The notes under the pieces were generated by a model. That model made no database searches. It was given only the letters and a program-made list of their open reading frames with translations, and was not told the DNA's origin. The position numbers and the translations under genes were made by a program. From Streptacidiphilus rugosus AM-16 (GTDB lineage: Bacteria; Actinomycetota; Actinomycetes; Streptomycetales; Streptomycetaceae), in contig NZ_JQMJ01000004.1 in assembly GCF_000744655.1 (NCBI RefSeq), positions 6,324,001 to 6,388,000 of the forward strand: DNA of 64,000 nucleotides, written 5' to 3'. This document shows positions 19,791 through 27,184 of the stretch, one piece after another. How positions within the stretch are numbered: the first letter of the stretch is position 1; the number at the start of each line of letters is the position of its first letter.

Positions 19791-20267
19791 TGGTTCCTCG
19801 CAGGTCAGCCACGGCGGGCGGGAATGAGCCCGGGCAGGCTAGCGATCAAAATGAGTTCGCTCCGGCTCTGAGATGAAACTGAGGCCGCGTCGCATTTGCA
19901 TCGTGATCAAATTGCGTCGGCGGGGGCCTGTACTGTACTGCCGCTCCAAGGAGCAGAGGGCTTTGAAGCCGTCGGCGTACAGCACGGAAGTACCGCAACC
20001 GCGTCGCTCTTGGCTGATCGCAGCCGACCGCAGGAGCCTCGTTGAACGGGACAGGAGACCACAGCGATCGAACTGCCGGTAGTTCGCATCGAGAGGGTCA
20101 GCGCGCGGCCGGCACAGACAGGCTGCACTCTTGGCCATCGGCGAAGCCTGGTCGTCGGTTAGGTCCCCGCCTGACTCTCGGGCCACCCCCAGACAGACCC
20201 TAGGGTCCACAAGGCCTGATAGAACCCGCGGCCTGCTGGCCCCGCCCGAGCCCACAGGAGAGCAACC
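19791..20267. other. intergenic region with second direct-repeat copy
   Basis: A 477-bp gap between divergent small genes. It holds copy 2 of the ~115-bp direct repeat (20084-20203) and a GTACTGTAC sequence near 19929 that could be an operator half. No gene with codon bias is seen. Confidence 0.5.
20084..20203. repeat. ~115-bp direct repeat, copy 2
   Basis: Same orientation as copy 1 at 18491-18610, about 1.6 kb away, with an identical ~64-base core. This copy lies 65 bases upstream of the SLOG-like gene. The two copies bracket the tRNA-Tyr fragment and the LppU-like gene. Confidence 0.8.
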
Positions 20268-20753
20268 TTGAATGTCCTCGCGGTGACCGGACATGTGGAC
20301 CCCTCGTCCGAGCCCTTCGTCCGCGCCGAGTTCGCGAGCCTGCTGGCCGCCCTGGCCGTCGATGACCCGCTCGACGGCTGGTGCTGCATCGCGGAGGGCG
20401 TCGGCAGCATCTTCGCCGAGGAGTTGCTCGCTGCCGGCGGTCGCCTGCACATCGTCATGCCTTCCGAGGACTACCGCGAGACCACGGTGGAGCCCGGCCA
20501 CGCCGAGACGTTTGACCGGCTGGTCGCCAGTGCCGTCGAGGTCGTCACACTGCCGCACGCCACCGTCAGCCGCGAGGCGTACGGGGACGCGAACCGGCTC
20601 CTGCTGGAGCGTGCCAGCGGGCTCGTCGCCGTGTGGGACGGGGAGCGGTCGAGCGAGAAAGGCGATGCGGGCGACATGGTGACGCAGGCTGAGGCGGCCT
20701 GGCGCGGCGTGTTTCGGATATGGCCAGGCAGGCCGTGGGGCACACCCGTGTAG
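20268..20753 (+). CDS. SLOG-like Rossmann-fold protein
   Basis: A 161-residue alpha/beta protein. VLAVTGHVDPSSEP at the N-terminus, CCIAEGVGSIFAEE, GRLHIVMPSEDYRE, VTLPHATVSREAYGDANRLL and SGLVAVWDGE follow the pattern of SLOG-type (LOG/DprA-like) proteins, which are thought to bind nucleotides or nucleotide-derived signals. Start is TTG 20268 with GGAG seven bases upstream. It is a single gene in the decayed element region; no effector domain is fused and no adjacent partner is obvious. Function cannot be stated. Confidence 0.65.
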   Translation: MNVLAVTGHVDPSSEPFVRAEFASLLAALAVDDPLDGWCCIAEGVGSIFAEELLAAGGRLHIVMPSEDYRETTVEPGHAETFDRLVASAVEVVTLPHATVSREAYGDANRLLLERASGLVAVWDGERSSEKGDAGDMVTQAEAAWRGVFRIWPGRPWGTPV

Positions 20754-20925
20754 CGCAGCGCCACCGGCACTCGGGGCGGTTCGGTTGGGCCGTCTCTGGG
20801 CCGTCCGACATCAACCAGCAGTACTCGACAATAACAAGGCCGACCACGTCTCCGCAGGTCAGGGACCATGGTCGGCGTCCGCGTCGCAGGCCGAAGGACC
20901 GGCCGGTCAGAACTTGTTCAGCTGA

Positions 20926-21153
20926 TCAAAGCGCGATCGGTTGGTACGCGCGCGCCCGCTCGACTACCTGCCGCGCCGTAGGTTGGGGATCTTTCGACCA
21001 AAAGACCAGATCCGAGACATATCCGGGTGTACAGCTCGCTACCCGAGCTACCTGCAAACACAGCTCGTACGCCTCGGCATCGTCCGCGTAGTCGCCGTCC
21101 ATGATCCGCTGCACGACACGGATCAGTTCTCCGTCGGCCTCTGGCTCCCTCAC
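20926..21153 (-). CDS. E9-type colicin immunity-like protein (orphan)
   Basis: About 75 residues. ADGELIRVVQRIMDGDYADD, then a helix, then TPGYVSDLVFWSKD and VVERARAYQPIAL follow the colicin E9/pyocin immunity fold (helix, helix, Pro-x-x-SDL-[IV]-[YF] signature, last helix). Family members bind and block HNH nuclease toxins. Streptomycetes carry many such 'E9imm' proteins without a toxin next to them, and none is seen here. GTG 21153 is a likely start; TTG 21165 is an alternative; neither has a strong ribosome binding site. The upstream block (to about 21215) matches the 19.1-kb region. Confidence 0.6.
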   Translation of the reverse strand: MREPEADGELIRVVQRIMDGDYADDAEAYELCLQVARVASCTPGYVSDLVFWSKDPQPTARQVVERARAYQPIAL

Positions 21154-21462
21154 ACGCGCATCCAAGCTGTTACGTCGGCGTGCCACAACCGTGCCAGTAC
21201 GGCCGATACAGCACGGGGAATCGCGGGGACCTTCGGAACCCAGCCCTGAGAGCCTCCAAGGCCGCATTTGCGCAGGTCGGTGCACTTCGCAGGAAGCGCA
21301 CACTCAAGGCTCAGCTCGGCGGTCTCCCGCACAGCTGGGCCTTTGTCATGTCTGACACGCGGTCAACACGAAGCGCGGCCGCTCACACCTTGGCGGGATC
21401 ACCGACGAAGTCCCGGCGCTAGCCTGAGGTCAACGGCGAGACTCCGTCCCATGGGAGCTTCG
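21154..21462. other. intergenic region, right edge of element debris
   Basis: A 309-bp gap. Its left part (about 21160-21215) shares GTGCCACAACCGTGCCAG and flanking bases with 19132-19165. The right part holds the Uma2 promoter region. No gene or clear att site seen. Confidence 0.4.
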
Positions 21463-22068
21463 ATGAGCGTCCGACCCGAGGCGTCCGACCACCACTGGCC
21501 CATCCCGCCGGCCGGCGGATGGACGGCCGACGACCTGGATCGAATCCCCCGACTGCCTCCCCACACGGAGCTGATCGACGGGAGTCTCGTCTTCGCGAGT
21601 CCGCAGACCGTCTTCCACACGCGGGCGCTGAGCTTCTTCGAACGGCACCTGGACGCAGCCGCCCCGCCGCATCTCGAGGTGCTGCGGGAGTTCTCGATCG
21701 ACATCGATCCGCAGAACCGCCCGGAACCCGACGTCGTGATCGTCCTCGGCGACGCGATCGCCGGGCCGGGGCAGACCCGTCTCCCGGCGGAAGCGGTGAA
21801 GCTGGCCCTTGAGGTCGTCTCCCCCGAGTCCAGGTCCCGCGACCGGGAGACAAAGCCCGTGAAGTACGCGCGGGCCGGGATCCGGCACTACTGGCGGGTC
21901 GAGAACGACGAGGGTCGCGCCGTGGTCTACGTCTTCGAGCTCGAGCCCGTCAGCCGGACCTACGCGCCGACGGGCATCTTCCGTGACCGCCTGAAGACGT
22001 CGGTGCCCTACCCGCTGGATCTCGACCTCACCGAGATCACCGCTCGACGCGTCGCCCCGGAGGGGTAG
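21463..22068 (+). CDS. Uma2 family protein (PD-(D/E)XK nuclease fold)
   Basis: A 201-residue protein of the Uma2/DUF820 family. Seen: TADDLDRIPRLPPHTELIDG at the N-terminus, PEPDVVIVLGD, LALEVVSPESRSRDRETKPVKY (the E-V-x-SP-S ... D ... K nuclease-like core) and GIRHYWRVENDE. The fold is that of restriction-like endonucleases and streptomycetes carry many paralogues; the biological role is not settled. ATG 21463 is chosen because GGGAG lies five bases upstream; ATG 21451 is less well placed. Confidence 0.85.
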   Translation: MSVRPEASDHHWPIPPAGGWTADDLDRIPRLPPHTELIDGSLVFASPQTVFHTRALSFFERHLDAAAPPHLEVLREFSIDIDPQNRPEPDVVIVLGDAIAGPGQTRLPAEAVKLALEVVSPESRSRDRETKPVKYARAGIRHYWRVENDEGRAVVYVFELEPVSRTYAPTGIFRDRLKTSVPYPLDLDLTEITARRVAPEG

Positions 22069-22200
22069 CCGGCAGTCGTCCCGCTCGCTCGGATGCTGCG
22101 GGCTGCGCATGGGCATTGACGGGCAGTCAGTTCGCACCCGGCTGCGGTCCCGCCAACCCGAAACGGATCACGGCGTATCGCCGGCGGGTATCGTACCGGC

Positions 22201-25200
22201 GTGACCCAACCACTCTCCGCCGGCCTGTACGAACACGTCGTGACCGAGGCCCTGGCTCGACTCCTGAAGGAGCCGACGGAGCAGGGGCGTGTGTTGCGGG
22301 AGCCGCTCGACCCGGAGGACGCGCCGGAGATATTCGGTCGATACGTCGGCGCCCTGGTTCGGCAGGCGCTGCGGGCGCACAGCAAGGCCGAAGGAAACCG
22401 CAGCGATGCACTGGCCCGCCAGGTGGCCACGGTGAATCGCATCGTCCATCTTCTCGGAGATCTGGCCCCTGATCAGGCGGGCGGCGGAGCCATGATCGCG
22501 GCAGCCCAGGAACTGCTGCTCGCCGTCTCGGCGAAGGCGGGCCTGCCCGGCGAGACCGTCTTTCCTCCGCGACCCACCGTGTCGCTCGCCACGAGCGCGC
22601 TGTTCGCCAACCGGGGCCGCGAGCGGATCGGGCACGCGCTCGAACGGGAGATCCGCTCGGCCGACCGGATCGATCTGATCTGCGCCTTCATCAAGTGGTC
22701 CGGACTGCGGCTGCTGCGCGAGCCCTTGGCCGAACTCACGGCTCGCGGGGGGCGTCTGCGCGTCATCACGACGACGTACATGGGCGCCTCCGATCAGCGG
22801 GCCATCGACGAACTCACCCGGCTCGGCGCGGACGTCAAGATCTCCTACGAAACCCAGGCCACCCGGCTGCACGCGAAGGCCTGGCACTTCCACCGTGCGT
22901 CGGGCACCTCCACCGCCTACGTGGGCTCCTCCAACATGTCGCGCCCTGCCTTGACCGACGGCATCGAGTGGAACGTCCGGTTCTCCGAGATCGAGTCCTC
23001 GAATCTGATGCCCGCCTTCACGGACACGTTCGAGTCCTACTGGGAGGATCCGGAGTTCGAGCGCTACGACCCCGAGAGTCCGGAGCTGCAGCACCGGCTG
23101 GGCGAGGCTCTGAAGCTGGAGCGGAGAGGGCCCAGCCGGCTTCCGCTCGACCTGGCACTGTTCGACATCACTGCGCATCCGCACCAACAGCAGGTGCTGG
23201 ACGAGCTGAGCGCAGAACGGGATCTGCACGGCCACCACCGGAACCTCGTCGTCATGGCGACGGGCACCGGCAAAACAGTGGTCGCCGCACTCGACTACCG
23301 CCGTCTTCGCGCCGAGGGCAAGGTGGACAGCCTGCTGTTCGTGGCACACCGCAAGGAGATCCTCGACCAGAGTCGGTCCATCTTCCGGCATGTGCTGAAA
23401 GACCCCGCCTTCGGCGAGCAGTACGTGGGAGGACAACGTCCCGAGCGCTGGCGTCATGTCTTCGCCTCGGTCCAGTCGCTCGCCACCGTCGACCTGGACG
23501 ACCTGCACCCCGAGCAGTTCGACATGGTCATCGTCGACGAGTTCCATCACGCCACCGCCACCACCTACGCCCGGCTGCTGGACCACATCCAGCCCGGCGA
23601 ACTACTCGGGTTGACGGCGACACCCGAGCGGACCGACCAGGCCGACATCACGCGCTGGTTCGGCGGACGCACCGCCGTGGACCTGCGGCTGTGGGAGGCG
23701 ATCGAGCGCGGGCTGCTGGTGCCCTTCCACTACTTCGGCATCAACGACGAGACGGACCTCGCCAGGCTGCGCTTCTCCCGGCGCGGCGGTTACGACACCG
23801 CGGCGCTCACCTCCCTCTACACCGGCGACGACGCGAGGGTGCGGTTGGTCCTGGCCGCTGTGGAACGGCACGTGCTCGACGCCCGGCAGATGCGGGCCAT
23901 CGGATTCTGCGTGTCGATCGAGCACGCAGAGTTCATGGCTGCGCGCTTCGATGCCGCAGGCATCCCGGCCCGCGCCATCACCTCCAGGTCCGTCGACGGC
24001 GAACGAGAGGGCGCGCTGTCCGCGCTGAAGGACGGTGACGTGAACATCCTGTTCACCGTCGACCTGTTCAACGAGGGTGTCGACGTGCCGACCGTGGACA
24101 CCGTCCTGTTTCTGCGCCCGACGGAGAGCTCGACCGTCTTCCTGCAGCAGCTCGGCCGCGGTCTGCGCCGCGCACCCCACAAGGAGGCGCTGACCGTGCT
24201 CGACTTCATCGGCGCCCAGCACGCGGAATTCCGCTTCGAACCGAAGTTTCGCGCCCTGTCGGCCGGCAGCAGGGCTCACGCGCTTAGAGCCGTTCAGGAG
24301 GACTTCCCGTCACTGCCCTCGGGATGCGCCGTACAACTCGACCCGGTTGCCCGTCGCGTGGTCCTCGACAACCTCAGGGCGAGTGTCAACCCGCGCTGGG
24401 CGAGGACGGTCGCGGAACTGCGCGGACACGAAGACTGGACGCTTGAGCGGTTTCTCGAGGAGACCGCGATCCCCTTGGAGGACGTGTACCGGCCCAAGGA
24501 CGGAACGTGGACCGGCCTGCGTCGGGCCGCCGCGTTCAGCCTGCCCGAAGCGGGCCCCATGGACGGCAGGCTGGACGGCGCTCTCCGCCGCATGCTGCAC
24601 ACCGACGACCTCGAACGGCTCGACCTTTTGGGCGCTCTGGCCGAGAACGGCGCTCCGCGTTCCGACCCCGGTGATCCGCGGACCCTCCGGCTCCTGGCGA
24701 TGGCCAACACCATGCTGTGGGACGACCCGTTTTCCGGCGACACTCCGCTGGAGCACGCGCTGCGACTGCTGGTCGCGGAGCAGCGGCGCGTCTCGGAGCT
24801 GCGGGAGTTGGTTCCGGTGCTCCGCCGCCGGATGCACAGGTTGACCCGCCCGGTGCAGCCGGGCGGCCCCGTCCCGCTGCACGTTCACGCCCACTACAGC
24901 CGCGCCGAGGCGGTGGCGGCCTTCGGTGGCCGGTACCGCGGTCAGCCGACCGGTGTGGAGTGGTTCCCCGACGCCAAGGCTGATGCCTTCTTCGTGACTC
25001 TGGTGAAGTCGGAGCACCACTTCTCGGAGTCCACGCGCTATGAGGACCGAGTGGTGACACCGACCTTGTTCCAGTGGGAGACCCAGGGGCGGACGTCCGC
25101 CTCCTCGCCGGAGGGCCAGCGCTACATCCATCACGAGGAGCGTGGGTCGAGCCTGCACCTGTTCGTGCGGGAGACGAAGAAGGCCGACGGCAAGCTGGGG

Positions 25201-25335
25201 GCACCGCCGTTCCTCTACCTCGGGCCGGCCACGTACGAGGGCCATGTGAACGACCGCCCGATGCGGATCAGCCTGCGACTGGCGCACCCGCTGCCCCTGG
25301 ACGTCTACACACGCTTCGCCGAGCTGAGCCGTTAG
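22201..25335 (+). CDS. PLD-domain DEAD/DEAH helicase with DUF3427
   Basis: A 1044-residue fusion. N-terminal part (about 120-290) is a phospholipase-D-like nuclease domain with RLHAKAWHFHR and AYVGSSNMSR. Next comes an SF2 helicase: Walker A MATGTGKTVVAAL, motif II IVDEFHHA, motif III GLTATPERTD, motif VI QQLGRGLRRAPHKEAL. The C-terminal ~350 residues form DUF3427. Such proteins are predicted DNA-acting translocase-nucleases and often lie near defence genes; no cognate methylase or partner is seen. The PLD motif HAK lacks the usual following Asp. GTG 22201 start. The stop codon overlaps the convergent stop of the next gene. Confidence 0.88.
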   Translation: MTQPLSAGLYEHVVTEALARLLKEPTEQGRVLREPLDPEDAPEIFGRYVGALVRQALRAHSKAEGNRSDALARQVATVNRIVHLLGDLAPDQAGGGAMIAAAQELLLAVSAKAGLPGETVFPPRPTVSLATSALFANRGRERIGHALEREIRSADRIDLICAFIKWSGLRLLREPLAELTARGGRLRVITTTYMGASDQRAIDELTRLGADVKISYETQATRLHAKAWHFHRASGTSTAYVGSSNMSRPALTDGIEWNVRFSEIESSNLMPAFTDTFESYWEDPEFERYDPESPELQHRLGEALKLERRGPSRLPLDLALFDITAHPHQQQVLDELSAERDLHGHHRNLVVMATGTGKTVVAALDYRRLRAEGKVDSLLFVAHRKEILDQSRSIFRHVLKDPAFGEQYVGGQRPERWRHVFASVQSLATVDLDDLHPEQFDMVIVDEFHHATATTYARLLDHIQPGELLGLTATPERTDQADITRWFGGRTAVDLRLWEAIERGLLVPFHYFGINDETDLARLRFSRRGGYDTAALTSLYTGDDARVRLVLAAVERHVLDARQMRAIGFCVSIEHAEFMAARFDAAGIPARAITSRSVDGEREGALSALKDGDVNILFTVDLFNEGVDVPTVDTVLFLRPTESSTVFLQQLGRGLRRAPHKEALTVLDFIGAQHAEFRFEPKFRALSAGSRAHALRAVQEDFPSLPSGCAVQLDPVARRVVLDNLRASVNPRWARTVAELRGHEDWTLERFLEETAIPLEDVYRPKDGTWTGLRRAAAFSLPEAGPMDGRLDGALRRMLHTDDLERLDLLGALAENGAPRSDPGDPRTLRLLAMANTMLWDDPFSGDTPLEHALRLLVAEQRRVSELRELVPVLRRRMHRLTRPVQPGGPVPLHVHAHYSRAEAVAAFGGRYRGQPTGVEWFPDAKADAFFVTLVKSEHHFSESTRYEDRVVTPTLFQWETQGRTSASSPEGQRYIHHEERGSSLHLFVRETKKADGKLGAPPFLYLGPATYEGHVNDRPMRISLRLAHPLPLDVYTRFAELSR

Positions 25336-25622
25336 ACGCCCGCGCTGCGCGCTCTGCGGCGGCGACGCCACCTGACCGCCGCGCCGGTGACGCAGGCCGT
25401 CGCAAGTACGGCGATCAGCGCCCACGCGCCGTCACGCGGCAGCCACACCGCGGACGTGACCACTCCGGTGAACGTCACAAGCCAGACGGAGAAGGCCAGC
25501 AGCGGCCGCTTCAGGGCGAAGGCCAGGACTCGTTTGTCGGCCTTCGGCGCAGTCTCGTTGATGAGGACCTCCGGGTCATCGCGTCTGCTGCTCGCTGGCG
25601 GCAGGACGGGATCGTAGAGCAC
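25332..25622 (-). CDS. small two-helix membrane protein
   Basis: About 96 residues with two membrane segments (LLAFSVWLVTFTGVVTSAVW and WALIAVLATACVTGAAV) and an Arg-rich C-terminus. Family not recognised. GTG 25622 is an assumed start; an ATG at 25676 would lengthen it and overlap the DUF2568 gene. Its stop codon overlaps the helicase stop on the opposite strand by three bases. Confidence 0.5.
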   Translation of the reverse strand: MLYDPVLPPASSRRDDPEVLINETAPKADKRVLAFALKRPLLAFSVWLVTFTGVVTSAVWLPRDGAWALIAVLATACVTGAAVRWRRRRRARSAGV

Positions 25623-25638
25623 GCGAGGGTCAGCAGGG

Positions 25639-25986
25639 TCAGATGTGCCCGATGGCCGTGCTGAGCGCGAGCGCACCGGCGAAGGCGGCAGCCAGTGTGC
25701 GGCGGCGCGCCGGCGGGGCCGCGGCGAAGAGGGCCGCGAGGCCGGCGGCGTACCAGGCGAGCTCGACCGCGGCGCGGGCGGGGCCGTGGAGGGGGTGGGC
25801 GGCGGCCGGGGCGCAGAAGGTGCCCCAGACGGTGGCGAGGAGGGTGACCGCCGCGAGCGCGGTGAGCGGTTTGAGCCGGCGGCGGCCGGTGCGGGTCCAC
25901 GCGCACCAGGCGGCCGAGGCGTAGACGGCGAGTTCGAGCAGCAGGGCGAGGAGCAGGTTGGCGTCCTTGACGGCGGTCCAGAGCAT
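25639..25986 (-). CDS. DUF2568 (YrdB-like) membrane protein
   Basis: A 115-residue protein with four hydrophobic segments. LLLALLLELAVYASAAWCAW, VWGTFCAPAA and AVELAWYAAGLAALFAA match the short four-helix DUF2568 family of unknown function. ATG 25986 is used; an upstream ATG at 26010 is possible. It is divergent from a MarR regulator with an operator-like inverted repeat between them, so it is a likely target of that regulator. Confidence 0.75.
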   Translation of the reverse strand: MLWTAVKDANLLLALLLELAVYASAAWCAWTRTGRRRLKPLTALAAVTLLATVWGTFCAPAAAHPLHGPARAAVELAWYAAGLAALFAAAPPARRRTLAAAFAGALALSTAIGHI

Positions 25987-26024
25987 GGCGACTCTCACTT
26001 CTCTCTTCAAATCATTCGAGCTGT

Positions 26025-26049
26025 GAACGATATTTTCAATGTATCGTTC
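26025..26049. promoter_or_regulatory. inverted repeat, probable MarR operator
   Basis: GAACGATA and TATCGTTC form a perfect 8-bp inverted repeat with a 9-base AT-rich centre, between the DUF2568 gene and the divergent MarR gene, 5 bases before the MarR start codon. The AT-rich site stands out from its surroundings. Confidence 0.65.
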
Positions 26050-26054
26050 TCGAT

Positions 26055-26501
26055 GTGACTGATGTCAAGGGAACCGGGCTGCCGTCCACCGCCGTCTTCC
26101 AGCTCGGCACGCTCGGTGCCGTCGCGGAAGCTCGATTCGCCCGCGCCGTCGAGGAGTTGGGGCTCAAGCCCAAGCACGCCGGGTTGATGACGGCGCTGGC
26201 CGCGGTCGCCGCGGAGTCGCAGCAGGAGCTGGCGGCGCGGCTGGGTGTGGCGCCGAGCCTCGTGGTGAGCCTGGCGGACCAGCTCGAAGCGCTCGGCGCG
26301 GTGCGGCGGACGCGGGACCCGAACGACCGCCGGCGGCAGGTGCTCACCCTGACCGAGACGGGACACGCGCTGCTGGCGCGCTGCGAAGCGCTCGCGCACA
26401 CCCTGGACGACGAGCTGCTCGCGGACCTGACGCCGGATCAGCGGGCGGCACTCGCGGAGGCGCTCGGCATCGTGGCGCAGGGGGGCCGCGGGCCGCGGTG
26501 A
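26055..26501 (+). CDS. MarR family transcriptional regulator
   Basis: A 148-residue winged-helix regulator. Seen: KHAGLMTALAA, the helix-turn-helix SQQELAARLGVAPSLVVSLA (about residues 55-75), and the wing RRTRDPNDRRRQVLTLTE with the conserved DxRxR motif; helices at both ends form the dimer interface. GTG 26055 start. It probably represses itself and the divergent DUF2568 gene through the inverted repeat at 26025-26049. Ligand unknown. Confidence 0.88.
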   Translation: MTDVKGTGLPSTAVFQLGTLGAVAEARFARAVEELGLKPKHAGLMTALAAVAAESQQELAARLGVAPSLVVSLADQLEALGAVRRTRDPNDRRRQVLTLTETGHALLARCEALAHTLDDELLADLTPDQRAALAEALGIVAQGGRGPR

Positions 26502-26598
26502 GCCTCAGCGGCCCGGCTGTGGGCTGCCGTCGCGTGGAACCGTGGCGGCCGGGTCTGCGTCACCCTTCCGCAAGAGATCGAAGGGCGGGGGTGCGGGA

Positions 26599-27129
26599 AT
26601 GCGACGGCGGCAGGGATTCGGCCATCGCCGGGGCGGTGGCACGGGGATCGCCGCGGTCGCGGCCGTCGTCGCGATGGGCGTCGCGGGCCTGAGCGGGTGC
26701 GCAGCGCGTTCCGGGCCCGAGCCGGTCGGGGATCCGGATCCGGGCCATCGGCTGCTCGCGGCGGTACAGCCGGTGCTGTCCGTGGTGCCGCCCGGCGCGC
26801 AGGTGGCGATGAAGCAGAGCGTCGAGCCGTACTGGGACTCGTGCGACGGGGTCGAGTCGACCTACGGCTGGGATCCGGTCACGGTCCTCGTCACCTTCGG
26901 GGGCGGAGGTTCGGCGGACCAGGTCGCCGACCACGTGCGGACGGCCATGCAGAACCTGGGCTGGGAGGCCGACGAAGGCCCTGTCGGCCCCGGCGGGTCC
27001 TGGCACAAGTCGCTGCCCGGTGGCGGCATGGCCTCGGCGCAGCTGACCCACGGACCGGGCGACTCTCCGCCCGACTGGATGCTGCAGGCGACCGCGCCCC
27101 CGGCCGCGCAGCCGTCGCAGGGCTGCTGA
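26599..27129 (+). CDS. secreted lipoprotein, unknown
   Basis: A 176-residue protein with a basic N-terminus, a hydrophobic signal segment and a lipobox LSGC (about residue 34), so lipid anchoring on the outside of the membrane is expected. The mature part has two Cys-bearing regions (PYWDSCDGVESTYGWDPV and the C-terminal SQGC) and a VLVTFGGGGSADQVADHVR strand-helix. Family not recognised; it resembles small streptomycete lipoproteins. ATG 26599 follows GGGGGTG. It converges on the lyase-like gene with a 55-bp gap. Confidence 0.7.
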   Translation: MRRRQGFGHRRGGGTGIAAVAAVVAMGVAGLSGCAARSGPEPVGDPDPGHRLLAAVQPVLSVVPPGAQVAMKQSVEPYWDSCDGVESTYGWDPVTVLVTFGGGGSADQVADHVRTAMQNLGWEADEGPVGPGGSWHKSLPGGGMASAQLTHGPGDSPPDWMLQATAPPAAQPSQGC

Positions 27130-27184
27130 GCACCGGGCCGCTCGGCACAGGGCTGCCGGGCACGGGGCGAGGCCGTCTCCGGCC

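Noticed and set aside
19920..19945. GTACTGTAC sequence as an operator
   Set aside because: Only one short imperfect dyad, no adjacent regulator gene; mentioned only in the region note.
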